Source: Takakia lepidozioides
Lineage: Eukaryota > Streptophyta > Takakiopsida > Takakiales > Takakiaceae
Length of the DNA stretch: 60,000 bases
Assembly: GCA_030704615.1 (NCBI GenBank)
Contig: CM060731.1
Location: 89,076,756-89,136,755, forward strand
Reading direction: 5' to 3'
Shown: positions 1 through 10,617 of the stretch, piece by piece
Numbering within the stretch: the first letter of the stretch is position 1
Layout of the letters: every line of letters starts with the position of its first letter
Notes under the pieces: model-generated
Told to the model about the DNA's origin: nothing
The model's database searches: none
The model's input: only the letters and a program-made list of their open reading frames with translations
Made by a program: the position numbers and the translations under genes

Positions 1-1255
1 CCATATTTGTTTCTTATCGATACTTTAACTTAGCCTAAACCATGTACCCCATAAATGTCTTTGTAACGTTTGAAGTTCATTCAAAAAAATCTTTTTCGAA
101 TGTTTGAAGCTCATTAAAATTTATTTTCCAAGCTTTAGGATAGGATAACTCGTGGTTTGGATTTTAAAATGATGTCATTTCATTTTTGTAGATCCTCAAC
201 TCTCTTCCATATTTGTTTCCTATCGATAATTTAACTCAGCCAAACTCTCTAAATCCAAGCTTTAGGATAGGATAGACTGATTTGGATTTTTAAATGACAT
301 TTTTGTAGATCCTAAACTCTCTTCCATATTTGTTTCTCATTGATACTCTAACTTATCCTAAACTCTGTATCCCAAAAATATCTTTGTAATGTTTGAAGTC
401 AAAAATCTTTTTTCGAATGTTTAAAGCTCATTAAGTACTTTTGCTTGCCATAAACCCTATACCCTAAAACATAATTCCTATGTTTGAAGCTCAATTAAAT
501 TTATTTTCCAGCTTACATGTGCGATTGAGTCTTTGGGATAAATTTTATTTGAAAATTTCCATAGGTTCTAAAGACTCTCCATGTTTTTTTGTACTTGATA
601 GTGCTTTTGCTTACCCCAAACCCTATATTGTAAAATATCATTAAAATGTTTGAACTTCGTTCAAAATTTATTTTTCCAGCTTTGGGGTACAATATAATGG
701 TTAGATTAATATATGATTGAAAGTTTTTATAGGTCCAAATCATTCTTGCATATTTTTTATGATTCATACTTTTGCTTTTCCTAAACTTTATGCCCCTAAA
801 ACTTTATATCCATGTTTGAAGCTCATTAAGAAACACAAATTTCAGCTTTGGGGTATAATACATGTGTTAGGATATTTGATTGAAGATTTTTATAGGCTCC
901 ATGCACTCTTGTCAAATTTTTTGCATTGATACTTTTTCTTATCCTAAACTCTATAGTAATCTAAAACTTCATATCTTGAGGGAGTCATTGAAAAAAACAA
1001 ATTCCAGCTTTGGGGTACGATACATTGGTTAGGATGTTTGATTGAAAGTTTTTATAGGTTCCATGCACTTTTGTCTTACTGTTGTCATTGCTATTTTTTC
1101 TTATCTGAAACCCTAAAGTACCCTAAACCTTATATCCTCATGCAAGTCATTGAAAAAATAAAAAATAAAATACTAGCTTTGGAGTACAATAGATTGGTTA
1201 GGAGGAAATTTTGATTGAAAGTTTTTAAAGGTTCTGTACATTCTTCCATATTTTA
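1..1255. repeat. AT-rich degenerate tandem repeat
   Basis: A phrase of the type CTCTTCCATATTTGTTTCTT, followed by a run on 'gatac...acttatcctaaac' and later by 'ccagctttggggta' and 'tttgattgaaagtttttatagg', recurs at about 207, 321, 578, 742, 903, 1064 and 1240. Spacing settles to about 160-176 bases in the second half. The units are heavily diverged with small deletions. No coding potential is visible. It could be an old minisatellite or the internally repetitive part of a transposon. No terminal structure was found. Confidence 0.7.
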
Positions 1256-1394
1256 TTAACGTTGATTCGGATTTCTCACGTGAGTAAATCCTAAATTTGG
1301 TGTGCCATTTTGCTTCACTTGCATTTATATTTTAGTACTCATGCATTTGTGTCCATGACTACTCTTTTGCAAGAGTCCATTGGGTTCGAGACCG

Positions 1395-4150
1395 ATGTTC
1401 TCTTTGGCGAAGCAAGCCATGCTATTTGTCGATGCTATTTGTGCTTGCTGCTAGGTCTATGCAAGGTTTGAAAATCAAAGTCTTGCAGCATCATAATCCA
1501 CCTTTCTCTTTTGCCGTAAGCATCATTAACTGTGGCCAGCCACTCAAGAGGTTTGTGATCGGTTTTTACCATGAATAGCGTCATGTAGAGGTACTGTTGA
1601 AAATGAAGAATCCCCCGTACCAGTGCATAGCTCCTTCCATGGGATGGTACGTTTTTTGAGTTTCAAAGGGTGACTTACTAGCGTATGTTATAACATGTTC
1701 TTTCCTGCCTTCTTTTTGAGATATGATTGCTCCTGCACCTTTTATGGACCAATCAACGTCTAGAATAAAAGGCTTGGAGAAGTCTGTTCTTACCAGAATC
1801 AGTACCTAAATGAATTTGTGCTTTAGCCCCTCAAAGGCATTCTGTGCATGTGAGTTCCATTTGAATAGTTGGTCCTTCCTGATCAAGTCGAATAGTGGTC
1901 CAGCTCAAATGATTTCATGTAAGTCCTGTAGTAGCTAGTGTAGCCAAGGTAGCTATTCATTGCAGTGGGATTCTTTGGGATCATGAACTTCTGTATTGCA
2001 ATGACTTTGTTTGGATCGGATTGAACGCCATCCTTGGACACTACGTGCCCCAGAAAGACCAACTCTTCATTTTCAAACTCACACTTGTCTGGGTTGAGTC
2101 TCAAATCACTCTCCCTCATCCTTTGTAGAACCTATTCCAATTGTTTTAGGTGAAGATCCCAACTTCCACTGTGAATATCACCCACGAATACCTTTCCACA
2201 CATGAAGTTCCCTTGCAAGTATGGTATTCATTGCTCTCTGAAAGGTCGCAGTAGCATTTTTTTTCCCAAACGGTATATTACCAGCCATTCATAGAGTCCA
2301 GATTTTGTCAGTATAGCTGTTTTCTTGATATCATCTTCAGCCATCTTGATTTGCCAAATCCACTACGTAGGTCTAGTGCTGTGAACCAGTTGGCTAAATT
2401 TTGCAAACTTTGCATATCATCTTGTATAAGAGGCATGGGGTTGGTCTCTTCGCGTTTGCATGTTGAGGGGTCTATAGTCCCCACAAAACCTCTTGTTTCC
2501 GTCGTTCTTTGGAGGAATATTCTGATAAACTAGGCCCAAATTTCCCTTGTCGCACCAGTTCATCAATCCGAGATTGAATCTCTCTCTCCTCCCAATTAGA
2601 TAGTCGTTTTGGTTGACTTTTACAGGGAAAAATCCTTGTGTGTTCAATATCTTTATGATACCATAAATCAGCCTTGCTCAGAGAACACTAGACATCCTGA
2701 TTCTTCCTTAACAACATGAACAATTCTTTCTGTTGTTCCTCAGTTAGCTGCCTGTTAAGCTTTAGTCTAGGCTTGACAGCTTCCCACTTGATGTCTTCCT
2801 TTTCACCTAGCTTCCGTTCCATGAGTTGACCAATGGTTTTTGGCTGATGTCCCAACATTTGATGATTCATTTCCTGCTCCTCAAGGATTATATAAGTTCC
2901 CTATTCTAGTCATGAAAGACATAATCATCACTGTCCTCAGCAAACTCCCTTTCCCATGCCTTTGAACATGCATCCCGCATTTGGAGCTTAGACATTTTTT
3001 TGTTGTGCCTCCCGTTTCAACGACTCATTGGGCCCTTTGTCATTTCACACCTGTTCCTCTATCTCTAATTGGGGCCGGTAGATCATTCCATTCCTCATTG
3101 TTATATGTGTTCTCTTCTTCATGATCAAATTTGTCGTTAGCACCCTTCATCCACCTCATCCAAATCAAATTTATCCTATGCATCTTCATGTAACTCGATT
3201 GCCAATTTTCTTGGTTCTTCCATTGGCCTCAGAACACAAATATTGTGTTTATGCTCCCATGGTTCTTTATCAAGCTCAACCGTAATATTTTCACAGAATT
3301 CCTGGAATCCTTTCACTCTAGAATTCACCACAGCCACCGTGTGCAAGGGAAAGTATGTGATATCAGCTAATTTCATATCTGATTCTCAATGTTTCTGCCT
3401 CCGTGTCTACTGCAGCCCCAATTTTTTTTTTTCAGAAAATCAAGACCTAATAGCATGTTGTAAATGTCTGCAACCACCATGAATGAGACCTGATTGCTGT
3501 CACTTTCAGGTCTTCTAAATCTTCACATGGCTGTTTCCACTGCTCCTGAAGCTACTCGATATGCAATTTTTTTTGTTTTTGTCTTAAGCACTTCTTTTAT
3601 GAGCCCAAGGTCTCTGACTGTGCTTGCTGCTATGACTGAGACCATTGCACATGTGTGGATTTGCCCCGACACCCAAAATTCTCCAATAATCACTAATGCA
3701 TGGAGAGCTTTAACCTTTCCATAATAATATGCATACGATACGCTCTCATGTTTCCGAATGCTTTGAACTCCGGTTTGCATTTTCCCTTAATCAAGGCAGT
3801 CATGGCATTGTTGGAGTTCATTGCTGCCTTCACCAATCCCTTCAGCTTTTCGAACTCACTTGGTACGTTCATAATCAGGTCCATTGGAGACACTGATATT
3901 TTGCCCTTATAAAAGTGATTCAAAATTTTTGACCTGCCAACAAGTTACAACACTCTCTAGCCATTTGGTCTGTGGCCTGATTGGAGGCACGGTCCATCTT
4001 TCTCGCTCTACTATTTTCATTGGATCTTTCCCCAGAAGCATCTCTCTCATGTTCTAGTGGAGTATTTGGCATGGGAACAATATTGGACCCTCTTTTAGAA
4101 GCTCCTCAACTCTGTTAGAATTGTTCCTTCTTGCTAAAGTTGCAAGCTAA
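1395..4150 (-). pseudogene. Decayed Ty3/gypsy gag-pol remnant
   Basis: Reading down the minus strand I recognise pieces in the normal gypsy order. These are the gag C-terminal part (about 3923-3693), a protease region (about 3780-3420, with ASTVRDLGLI and an LLGLDFL-like end), the RT N-terminal leader (2870-2688), RT core (2647-1883, with KRFCGDYRPLN and LVFLGHVVSKDG, followed by a thumb-like YLGYTSYYRTY) and RNase H (about 1790-1430, with TDHKPLEWL). Every piece is in a different frame or interrupted by stops, so no long reading frame survives. No LTRs were recognised. This is an old inactive copy, less well preserved than the other gypsy elements in the window. Confidence 0.85.
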
Positions 4151-4947
4151 CCCACCTAGTATTTATCCTTAGCCACATGACAATAATTGTTCTGACTCAG
4201 AATGAATTACTCTGACACAATTATCCCCATTCTCGTATCTCACAATGAGCCTAAAATATGATAGCCTTGGTTCATTCTGCGGCTGTTGCTTCAAGTTGTA
4301 GCTTATGTTGGACACTAATTTCCAGGAACAAGGGTGAGAGATGCAACCATAGAAATGATTTGACAAACAACATTATACTGATGTGTTTAATTCTGCTTTA
4401 GGAATGTCAAAAGGTTAGAAGTTAAGAGTCAAGACAGCAGAATAGTATAATACAGCTCCACCTGCTCAAGTGTCACATCGAGGGGTCACCGGTGAGGCAC
4501 ACCGAATCAGCTATTGCCATGAGTGGCTATCGATGGTATTCATCAAAATGAAAACTTCTGCTGACAGTGCATAGCTTTTACTTCCAATGGGAGGACTTGT
4601 CACTCAATAATAAAACAACACAAAGCTTGGAGAAGGATAATAGACAAAAAGAAATTGTAGAACAGATTAATGCTACTTTCTCTTTCGTTGCAATAGTACT
4701 GTTAGTCTGCTCAATGTCTACAAATGAAAGCAAGTGAGAAAATGCTTGACAGGGCACCCTCTTTTGGTATCAGAGCAGTATGGTAAACGACTTGTTTTAC
4801 GACGGTGATTTTACGACTCAGTCGAAAACCAGTCGTAAAAGACAAAGATCCTACTTGTGTGGTGTCCCATGAGCGTTGTGCCTCATGGCAAGGTTACTAT
4901 GAAAGAGGCTCTTATTTACCCTAACTTCAGTTGACATCATTTATATA
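4151..4947. other. No gene seen; possible LTR/primer-site remnant
   Basis: Nothing coding is supported here. At 4765-4776 the plus strand reads TGGTATCAGAGC, the usual plant retrotransposon primer-binding site complementary to initiator tRNA-Met. That would suggest a plus-strand LTR ending just upstream, but I find no matching second LTR or gag downstream. Shortly after it, TTTTACGAC occurs several times in both orientations (about 4796-4840), a small hairpin-like sequence. Confidence 0.35.
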
Positions 4948-5165
4948 TATATGAAAGAGGTTATTTTCTCCGTTTTCTCCTCTCACTATAATTAAAGGAC
5001 CTGGTAGACCTTGGCCGCATGGCTTACAGTCTTGGTTATTTTTCCATACCTATCAATATGAATTACAGGGCTCTTTTTCCCCCTTTAAATTATTAAGAAA
5101 GAAGGGCCTGATTTGTGAGCGGTCGCTCCCCTGTTTTCCCTTTTAAAAAGAAAGAAAACCTTGGG
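4948..5165 (+). repeat. Interrupted copy of a tRNA-derived SINE (3' part)
   Basis: Two blocks match the 3' body of the SINE at 7995-8262. The first, about 4950-5001, carries GAAAGAGGTTATTTT and CTCTCACTATAATTAA. The second, about 5096-5160, carries GGGCCTGATTTGTG and the A-rich tail. They are separated by about 95 unrelated bases. The tRNA-like head is not seen in this copy. The orientation is opposite to that of the other copy. Confidence 0.55.
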
Positions 5166-7994
5166 AGACAGCCCCAGGCACTGTGGGTCCCGCCCAGGTG
5201 CACTCCCAGGCACATCTCCTTCTGCAAGCCTCTGCAAGTTTGTAAGGTGGGTTCCGACTTTTAAGAAAATATACTTGCCATTTCCAAAAACGAAGGACTT
5301 ATCGAGATATTTGTCTTTTTTATCAGCCCTGACCCAAACTATAATTAGAGTGGGAAAAATTTTAGGAACCACAGAGTCTGAGTAAAGTCAAAATGTATTA
5401 ATTTGTTTGTCAGGCCTCATAAATCTCTAAATGCATGTTTCTTACACTGAAAGTAGACGAATATACTTTTTGCACACATTTTTTGGGAAATGGAACAAGC
5501 GTGTGAAAAATTAGTAGCGGATCTCGGGGCGGTCTTTATCTGACCTCTTGAATACTGAGGCAGGATCAGTACGGTCATTTTTCCTATCTGAATTGAAGGG
5601 CAGCTTCGTCCCCGAGTACAAAGTCCAAACACCGTTGGACGTTCAGGAAACCGGTTTCAGTCCTGAACATAACAAGCTTGTTAGCTTTGTTTGGTGGGAT
5701 GACAGGGGATACGATGTGTCATAACAGTCCTTCTTGCCGCATATCCTTCCACCACTGGGTAGAATAATCCCTTACTACAACTTGCAGTTGTGGGGGGATG
5801 GAAGAGGGTCGAAAAAGCGTTTTACTAAGCAAAGATGATTCTCCGCCCAATACTTAGGAGTGCTTTGTCGTGTGTTGAGCTTAAATTGTTACAAGTGCAA
5901 GTTGCGGGCTTGAACTGGGAAAGAAGTTGGTGCTGTGTGATAATGAATGAGAGGCTTAATTCAGAATTCAGGTAAGACGTGACTAACATGTACTTACTGC
6001 ATGACCGGCCCACTTGCTATCCTTACTCTATAAAATTTAGAGGTAAATATAAGGGTCCCATATCCTGGCAGGGCCTGTTCCTGAAGGTCGAAAAAAGGGA
6101 GAAACAATCGACTGCGCAGCTGATTGTCTAGTAAAAGGTTGGACAACCAGGCGGCCGCGAGCTTACCTACACGTACGTTTGTCGCGTATGGGTTCTCTCT
6201 GACACGATCAGACCGACTCAAGGGTGGCAGCAACTGTGATGATGCACCACAAATGGATCTCTGCTCGAAAATGCGTTCTGTTAAATACGACAGGTGAAAT
6301 GCAGCAAATAACAAAGCATCCCCAACAGTTTCTTTGCTAGAAACCCACCCATGCGTGCAGTGTGGTGCAGAAATCGAGTACCTAATATGTAGCACCTAAT
6401 TTAGACGGATTCTCACATGGTTGCGAGAGAACATTCTACAGAATGAAAATCACCAAATTTGGCAAAACACATTAAGTGTATTTTTGATATAGCTGTTTCC
6501 TGTAGCAGTTGCAGCTTTTAAATATTTTGTTTGCTGTCTGCTATGGGGAGCACAGTTATTGAGCCCCACGTGAAACCTTGTCCTAGGTTTCTCAGGGAGT
6601 TTCTATATAAAGGAGGCAGAGGGTTTGGCTCTTTAGCAGATTTGTGATCATGTGTGACTGATTGCATTAGTTGGTTCCCCGGGAATCATCTGCAGCTATA
6701 TCGGTGTAGGAGGGTTTGATTTCATGTTTGTAGACCGATCTAAATTCCATTGGCAACCAAGCCAGTTATAGCGGAAGGCCAATATGAATGAATGCTGCTG
6801 CTAGTAGGGTAGCACTGTAGGGTGCCCTACCTAGCGCGCTCTCTTTCTTCTCTTGGCTGCCTGTCTATAAAAGGAAGTATACCCTGCTAAAGATGGTCTG
6901 CTACCAAAGGCCTGCCATACGCACGATCGATGAATGTCATCATCTGCATACCGCTGGGTTCTCATCATTTCTCCAGATTCCGAAATCATACGGTTCTTCT
7001 AATTCCTACAGTAATCGCAGTTCAATCCATCTTTGTTTAGTAGCCACGCTGTAGTTCTTACAGCTTTGCTGATCATTTTTGGCCACAGTGTTGGTCAGGA
7101 TTCCTGGGTGTATTTGGCTCATGATAAACTGCTGATGATTAGGTACTACGCGTGTAGGTTGAAGATCACTTATACTGGAAAAGCAACCCATCTTTAGCTC
7201 TTGTCTCTCCCCTTTTGAAGACAGCGCATTGGCGAAACGCAGACACGCGAGGCAGGAAGAATGTACCCCTTTGAGTTGCTTGATCTGGCATCACCACTTG
7301 CAGATTACAGTGCGCTGATTTGAGCTCTAAAATACGCCTAAATAGTAGGAGAGAAAGCGGCAATCGTGCTTGATTAGCTAGTGTGGAGGCAGTACGAAAT
7401 ATAATAGGGCAGGGGCCTTCAGCGTCTGGACCGGTAAGTATGAGCAAGATGCCAAAGATAGTAAGGAATGATGCGCTCATCAGACTTGGTTGTCATGTCT
7501 CGCATCATATTGGCTCACCTTCTCCATCAAAAATAGTGAGGCAAAAAGCGAGCTATATACTATAATACTCTACAGCCTAAATTACTTACATGCTGTCATG
7601 CCCTATGCACCGCTTCACCTTGCTTTTTGCGATCCCGTGTTTCGCCAATCACTATTCCATCCCTTAGTGAATGTATTTGAATTTCGCCACAAAACTTGGA
7701 GATTAAAACTTAAAAGACTTTGTGTGATTAGCCTATATGAACCTAGCTTGTGGGCTAAACAAGATCAACGTGGGTAGCTTTAATTAAGTACAGTGCTTCA
7801 TGATTAGATATAGTGCTCGGTTACCGAGGAGGGTAGTTGGTCGGTCCTTAGGTGAGCCAATTCAACTACGACATACTGCAGGTTTGCCTCTAATTAACAT
7901 GGTGCTAAGTTGAGGTCATCATGCTAAGAGGCAAGAGTATCGAATGAAGACTAACTGGAATTTATGGAGCAGCAAGCGCGTTCATAGCACCAAC
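5166..7994. other. Stretch without recognisable genes
   Basis: I see short unrelated open frames only, none with a family signature. The longest (5994-6395, minus, 133 codons) has no recognisable domain and no convincing start context. The base composition is mixed. Two TATA-like elements occur (see 6560-6615; the second is TATAAAA at 6866-6872), so part of this could be promoter or LTR sequence of an unidentified element. Confidence 0.4.
6560..6615 (+). promoter_or_regulatory. Possible promoter: G-box plus TATA box
   Basis: A CACGTG G-box core (6567-6572) is followed about 32 bases later by TATATAAA (6604-6611), a spacing seen in plant promoters and LTRs. No coding region follows in a sensible position, so this is a weak call from motif spacing alone. 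Confidence 0.25.
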
Positions 7995-8262
7995 TTTTTT
8001 TTTTTTTTTTGCTGGCCATTTTTTTTTCTTAAACAAAAGGGAAACACCTGGGAGCAACAGCCGCCCCACAAATCAGGCCCCTTAATTATAGTGAGAGGAA
8101 AAAATAACCTCTTTCAGGGTAACCTCGCCTCTAAGGGTTTTCCCATGCACCCAAGGGGGAGGGGGAGAAGAACATACCACAGCCATCAAACTAGCAGGAT
8201 TCGACCCCAGAATCATCTGGGTGGCACTGAGTGCACTATCCAACTGAGCTACCAACTGTTGG
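7995..8262 (-). repeat. tRNA-derived SINE
   Basis: On the minus strand the element begins with a tRNA-like head holding an internal RNA polymerase III promoter. The A box is TAGCTCAGTTGG (8251-8240) and the B box GGGTCGAATCC (8207-8197), one base from consensus. A body of about 180 bases follows and ends in A-rich runs, the last about 16 A long (8010-7995). The head does not fold into a full tRNA: acceptor and T-stem pairings are poor. It therefore reads as a SINE rather than a functional tRNA gene. A second, headless copy lies at 4948-5165. Confidence 0.7.
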
Positions 8263-8785
8263 TAAATTTTCGCCATATTACTATCTGGCCCAATCATGAG
8301 CTATTTCTGTATAGGGAAATGAGGGCAATTTTAAGGGCCATTTCGCCAAATCCACCATAACTGGCTGCATGAGAGGCCACAATAGCCATCCCCAAGTGCT
8401 AGGTGTCGCCATCCTATGCATCAAGGCTGTGGGCACGTGGGGCTAGTCGCACACCTTGGAAGTTAGAGCATCGCCTTATTCCCTGTTGGATGGGGGATGG
8501 GAAGCCAGACTCCTAGGCAGCTTGCATGCATTATCGCTACCCAACTGCTCGATGGTTGGAGTGGTTGTTGTCACCTTGCACTACAGGGGGGAGGGGGGTG
8601 TATAATAATACTAGGTTGCCACGAGAAGAGGGATGGTTTATGGCGTTTATGGCATGGAAGCGCCACTTTGGATAGCCGCTGAATTTTGAATGGTTGAATG
8701 GAGCTAAGTTGGTGCAGCCTTGCCGTACATTGCAGTAAGTAGGAGTTCGGCGGATTAGATTCCCTTCGCTCCTCTTCAGTTAGGG
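8263..8785. other. No feature recognised
   Basis: About 520 bases between the SINE and the hAT-like fragment. No open frame of interest, repeat or RNA signature is visible. Confidence 0.4.
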
Positions 8786-9756
8786 TTGCATGGTTCTTTG
8801 TCGATGTATAAAGTAACCATGCATTTATGTCAATACTTCATTCGAGGCTTGTGGGTCATACATGGGCAGAGTCAGTGGTTTCTGAGGAGCATTGGGATTA
8901 TGACGTTATGGGATTTTGCTAAGGGATTTTTTACTCATACTTTCACGATGGCCCCTTTGCAACCACCGTCAATTTTTAGATTCAAAGCTTTCTTTAATAG
9001 GAGGGTCCGTGGGTCAGATGTGGCTTCTTCGATCACATCTGTCGTTATTAATTGTTCCGATGTCGTGCCTCAGGTGGTTGACGTGACCTTGCCCGACCCT
9101 CTTGAGGCTGTCATTGCTGAAAATAAAAAATGGAAGCATGAGTATGAGATCACAGGAAAAGACATTTGGGCGAGCAAGCTTCCTTGGGGTGAATCTGTCT
9201 GTGGTAAGATGGGAAAATCCATCAGGTCCGGTGCAAAGTGTGTACCAAGATAAAGGGCAGGGATAAACTTCTTGTTCCTATGTTGGACTCAGTGTGGAAG
9301 CATGATGGCAGAAGAAAGACAAGGGTAACAATGCCTGGGGTGGCAATGGGTGATTTTTACTTTGTGCAGAACAACGCACATGTCCGGAACGAACGATTGT
9401 TTGCATCCACTCATTGTGAAATTGTCTTGGATCAAGTGGCGCATGGTGTCATTGCAGTGAGAAAGAGGAAGCTTGTGCAATTTGTTACAATATTTCACCT
9501 TTTATGTGAACCCGTGACAGATTATGAAGGCTTCCAAAGTTTGTGTCAGTTTTTGAAGGTGCCTCAGATCCTTGTCAAATATTGGAGTGGTTCATCAGCA
9601 TGGGAGATGTTAGACACTTTGCACATAGTGGTGTATGTTGCAGGCAACAAAACATGTTGTGAAGATATTTAAGTTTTTGTCCATATCTGTTGATGAAGTA
9701 ACTACTATTGACAACCAAAGTTGGTTGTCAGTCCATGTGTATGTGGTTCAGGGTCA
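8786..9756 (+). pseudogene. hAT-like transposase fragment, frameshifted
   Basis: Two overlapping frames (8786-9253 and 9238-9672), continued by a third from 9635, together read like the N-terminal half of a zinc-finger hAT-type transposase. First comes a Cys/Lys-rich finger region around 9180-9260. Then a conserved block includes VTMPGVAMGDFYFVQNN and HCEIVLDQ. Finally SVDEVTTIDNQSWLSVHVYV occurs, which resembles the start of the RNase-H-like catalytic fold in these proteins. At least two frame changes break it, and it stops abruptly at about 9756, where an unrelated gag sequence begins. No terminal inverted repeats were seen. The family call rests on recalled motif similarity. Confidence 0.55.
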
Positions 9757-10206
9757 GAAGCGTATCCCTACCAGCAGCGCCGCAGCAGCCAATAGGAGGA
9801 TGTCTGGTGTGGCAAGTGTAACAACGAAGGACATACCACAACGGAATGTCATGCTAAGGTGAAGTATTGTGCCATTTGTGAGATAACTAATCATACTACA
9901 GACACATGTTTAATAACAGAAAGAATTTGGCACCTCAGTACAACCGGGCAATATGTGTGCACCAAGCAGAACCACAGCCTAGAGAAAACCATTATACAGG
10001 ACCAAACTCGGGAAACCCTCATGTGAACAAAGGATATGCAGGAGCCGGGAGAAGAAATAATCTGGGAAGTTATCCACATGAATTAAGAAATAACCATGGA
10101 GGTTATAATCGACAAGATGGTTACCAATATAACTACCAAAGAAATAACAAGCAAGAGAACAGAGATCCAAGACAAGATCAGGATCGAGGACCCAATGGTG
10201 AAGAAT
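9757..10206 (+). pseudogene. Retrotransposon gag, 5' segment with two zinc knuckles
   Basis: The frame contains CGKCNNEGHTTTEC and CAICEITNHTTDTC, two canonical CX2CX4HX4C nucleocapsid knuckles, at about 9810-9905. After a one-base frame change near 9905, a basic Asn/Arg/Gln-rich tail continues to 10206. Here a 21-kb CACTA element interrupts the codon series. The frame resumes at 31373, where a third knuckle follows. The gag joins the hAT-like fragment directly at its left side, so its own 5' part is missing. The parent is probably a gypsy-type element. Confidence 0.75.
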
Positions 10207-10228
10207 CACTATAACAAAAAAAAACGGC
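10207..10228 (+). repeat. Left terminal inverted repeat of the CACTA element
   Basis: CACTATAACAAAAAAAAACG begins directly after the AAT duplication. It matches the opposite end imperfectly: CACTA, then C followed by an A-run, then G-rich bases. Confidence 0.75.
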
Positions 10229-10617
10229 TTTTATGTTTTTTTCATGATTTTTTGGTCCATATGGCTCTTTTGGCCAAATGTCGTGAAAACCGTCTCATTA
10301 GCATGACCCTTTTGCCAGAGTCATGTAATTAAGTCACAAATATGATTGCGACATATACTAGTATAACAAATAAAAACTAACTTAATATTTGAATTGTGCG
10401 TCTCACCGGCGAGGCGCAACTCATTAAGTTTTTTTTTTAATAAATACATTTTAAATACATTTTTTTAAAACAATTCTACCATATAACAGGCCGTGCCGCG
10501 CCACGTGGCACTTGAATTTTTTCTAAAAAACCATCATTGTAGCCACATGTCAACCATCTAGAGCACCCCCACATATTAATCATTTCTATTTTACTGATCC
10601 TAGTTATTTATCTAATT

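Noticed and set aside
4765-4776. TGGTATCAGAGC as the primer site of a complete plus-strand retrotransposon
   Set aside because: No LTR pair, gag or pol in plus orientation follows; at most a solo remnant.
5994-6395. 133-codon minus-strand frame as a gene
   Set aside because: No recognisable domain, no supporting splice or promoter context, and no homologue in the window.
8197-8251. A tRNA gene on the minus strand
   Set aside because: A and B boxes are present, but the acceptor and T stems do not pair properly and an A-tailed body follows. A SINE explains it better.
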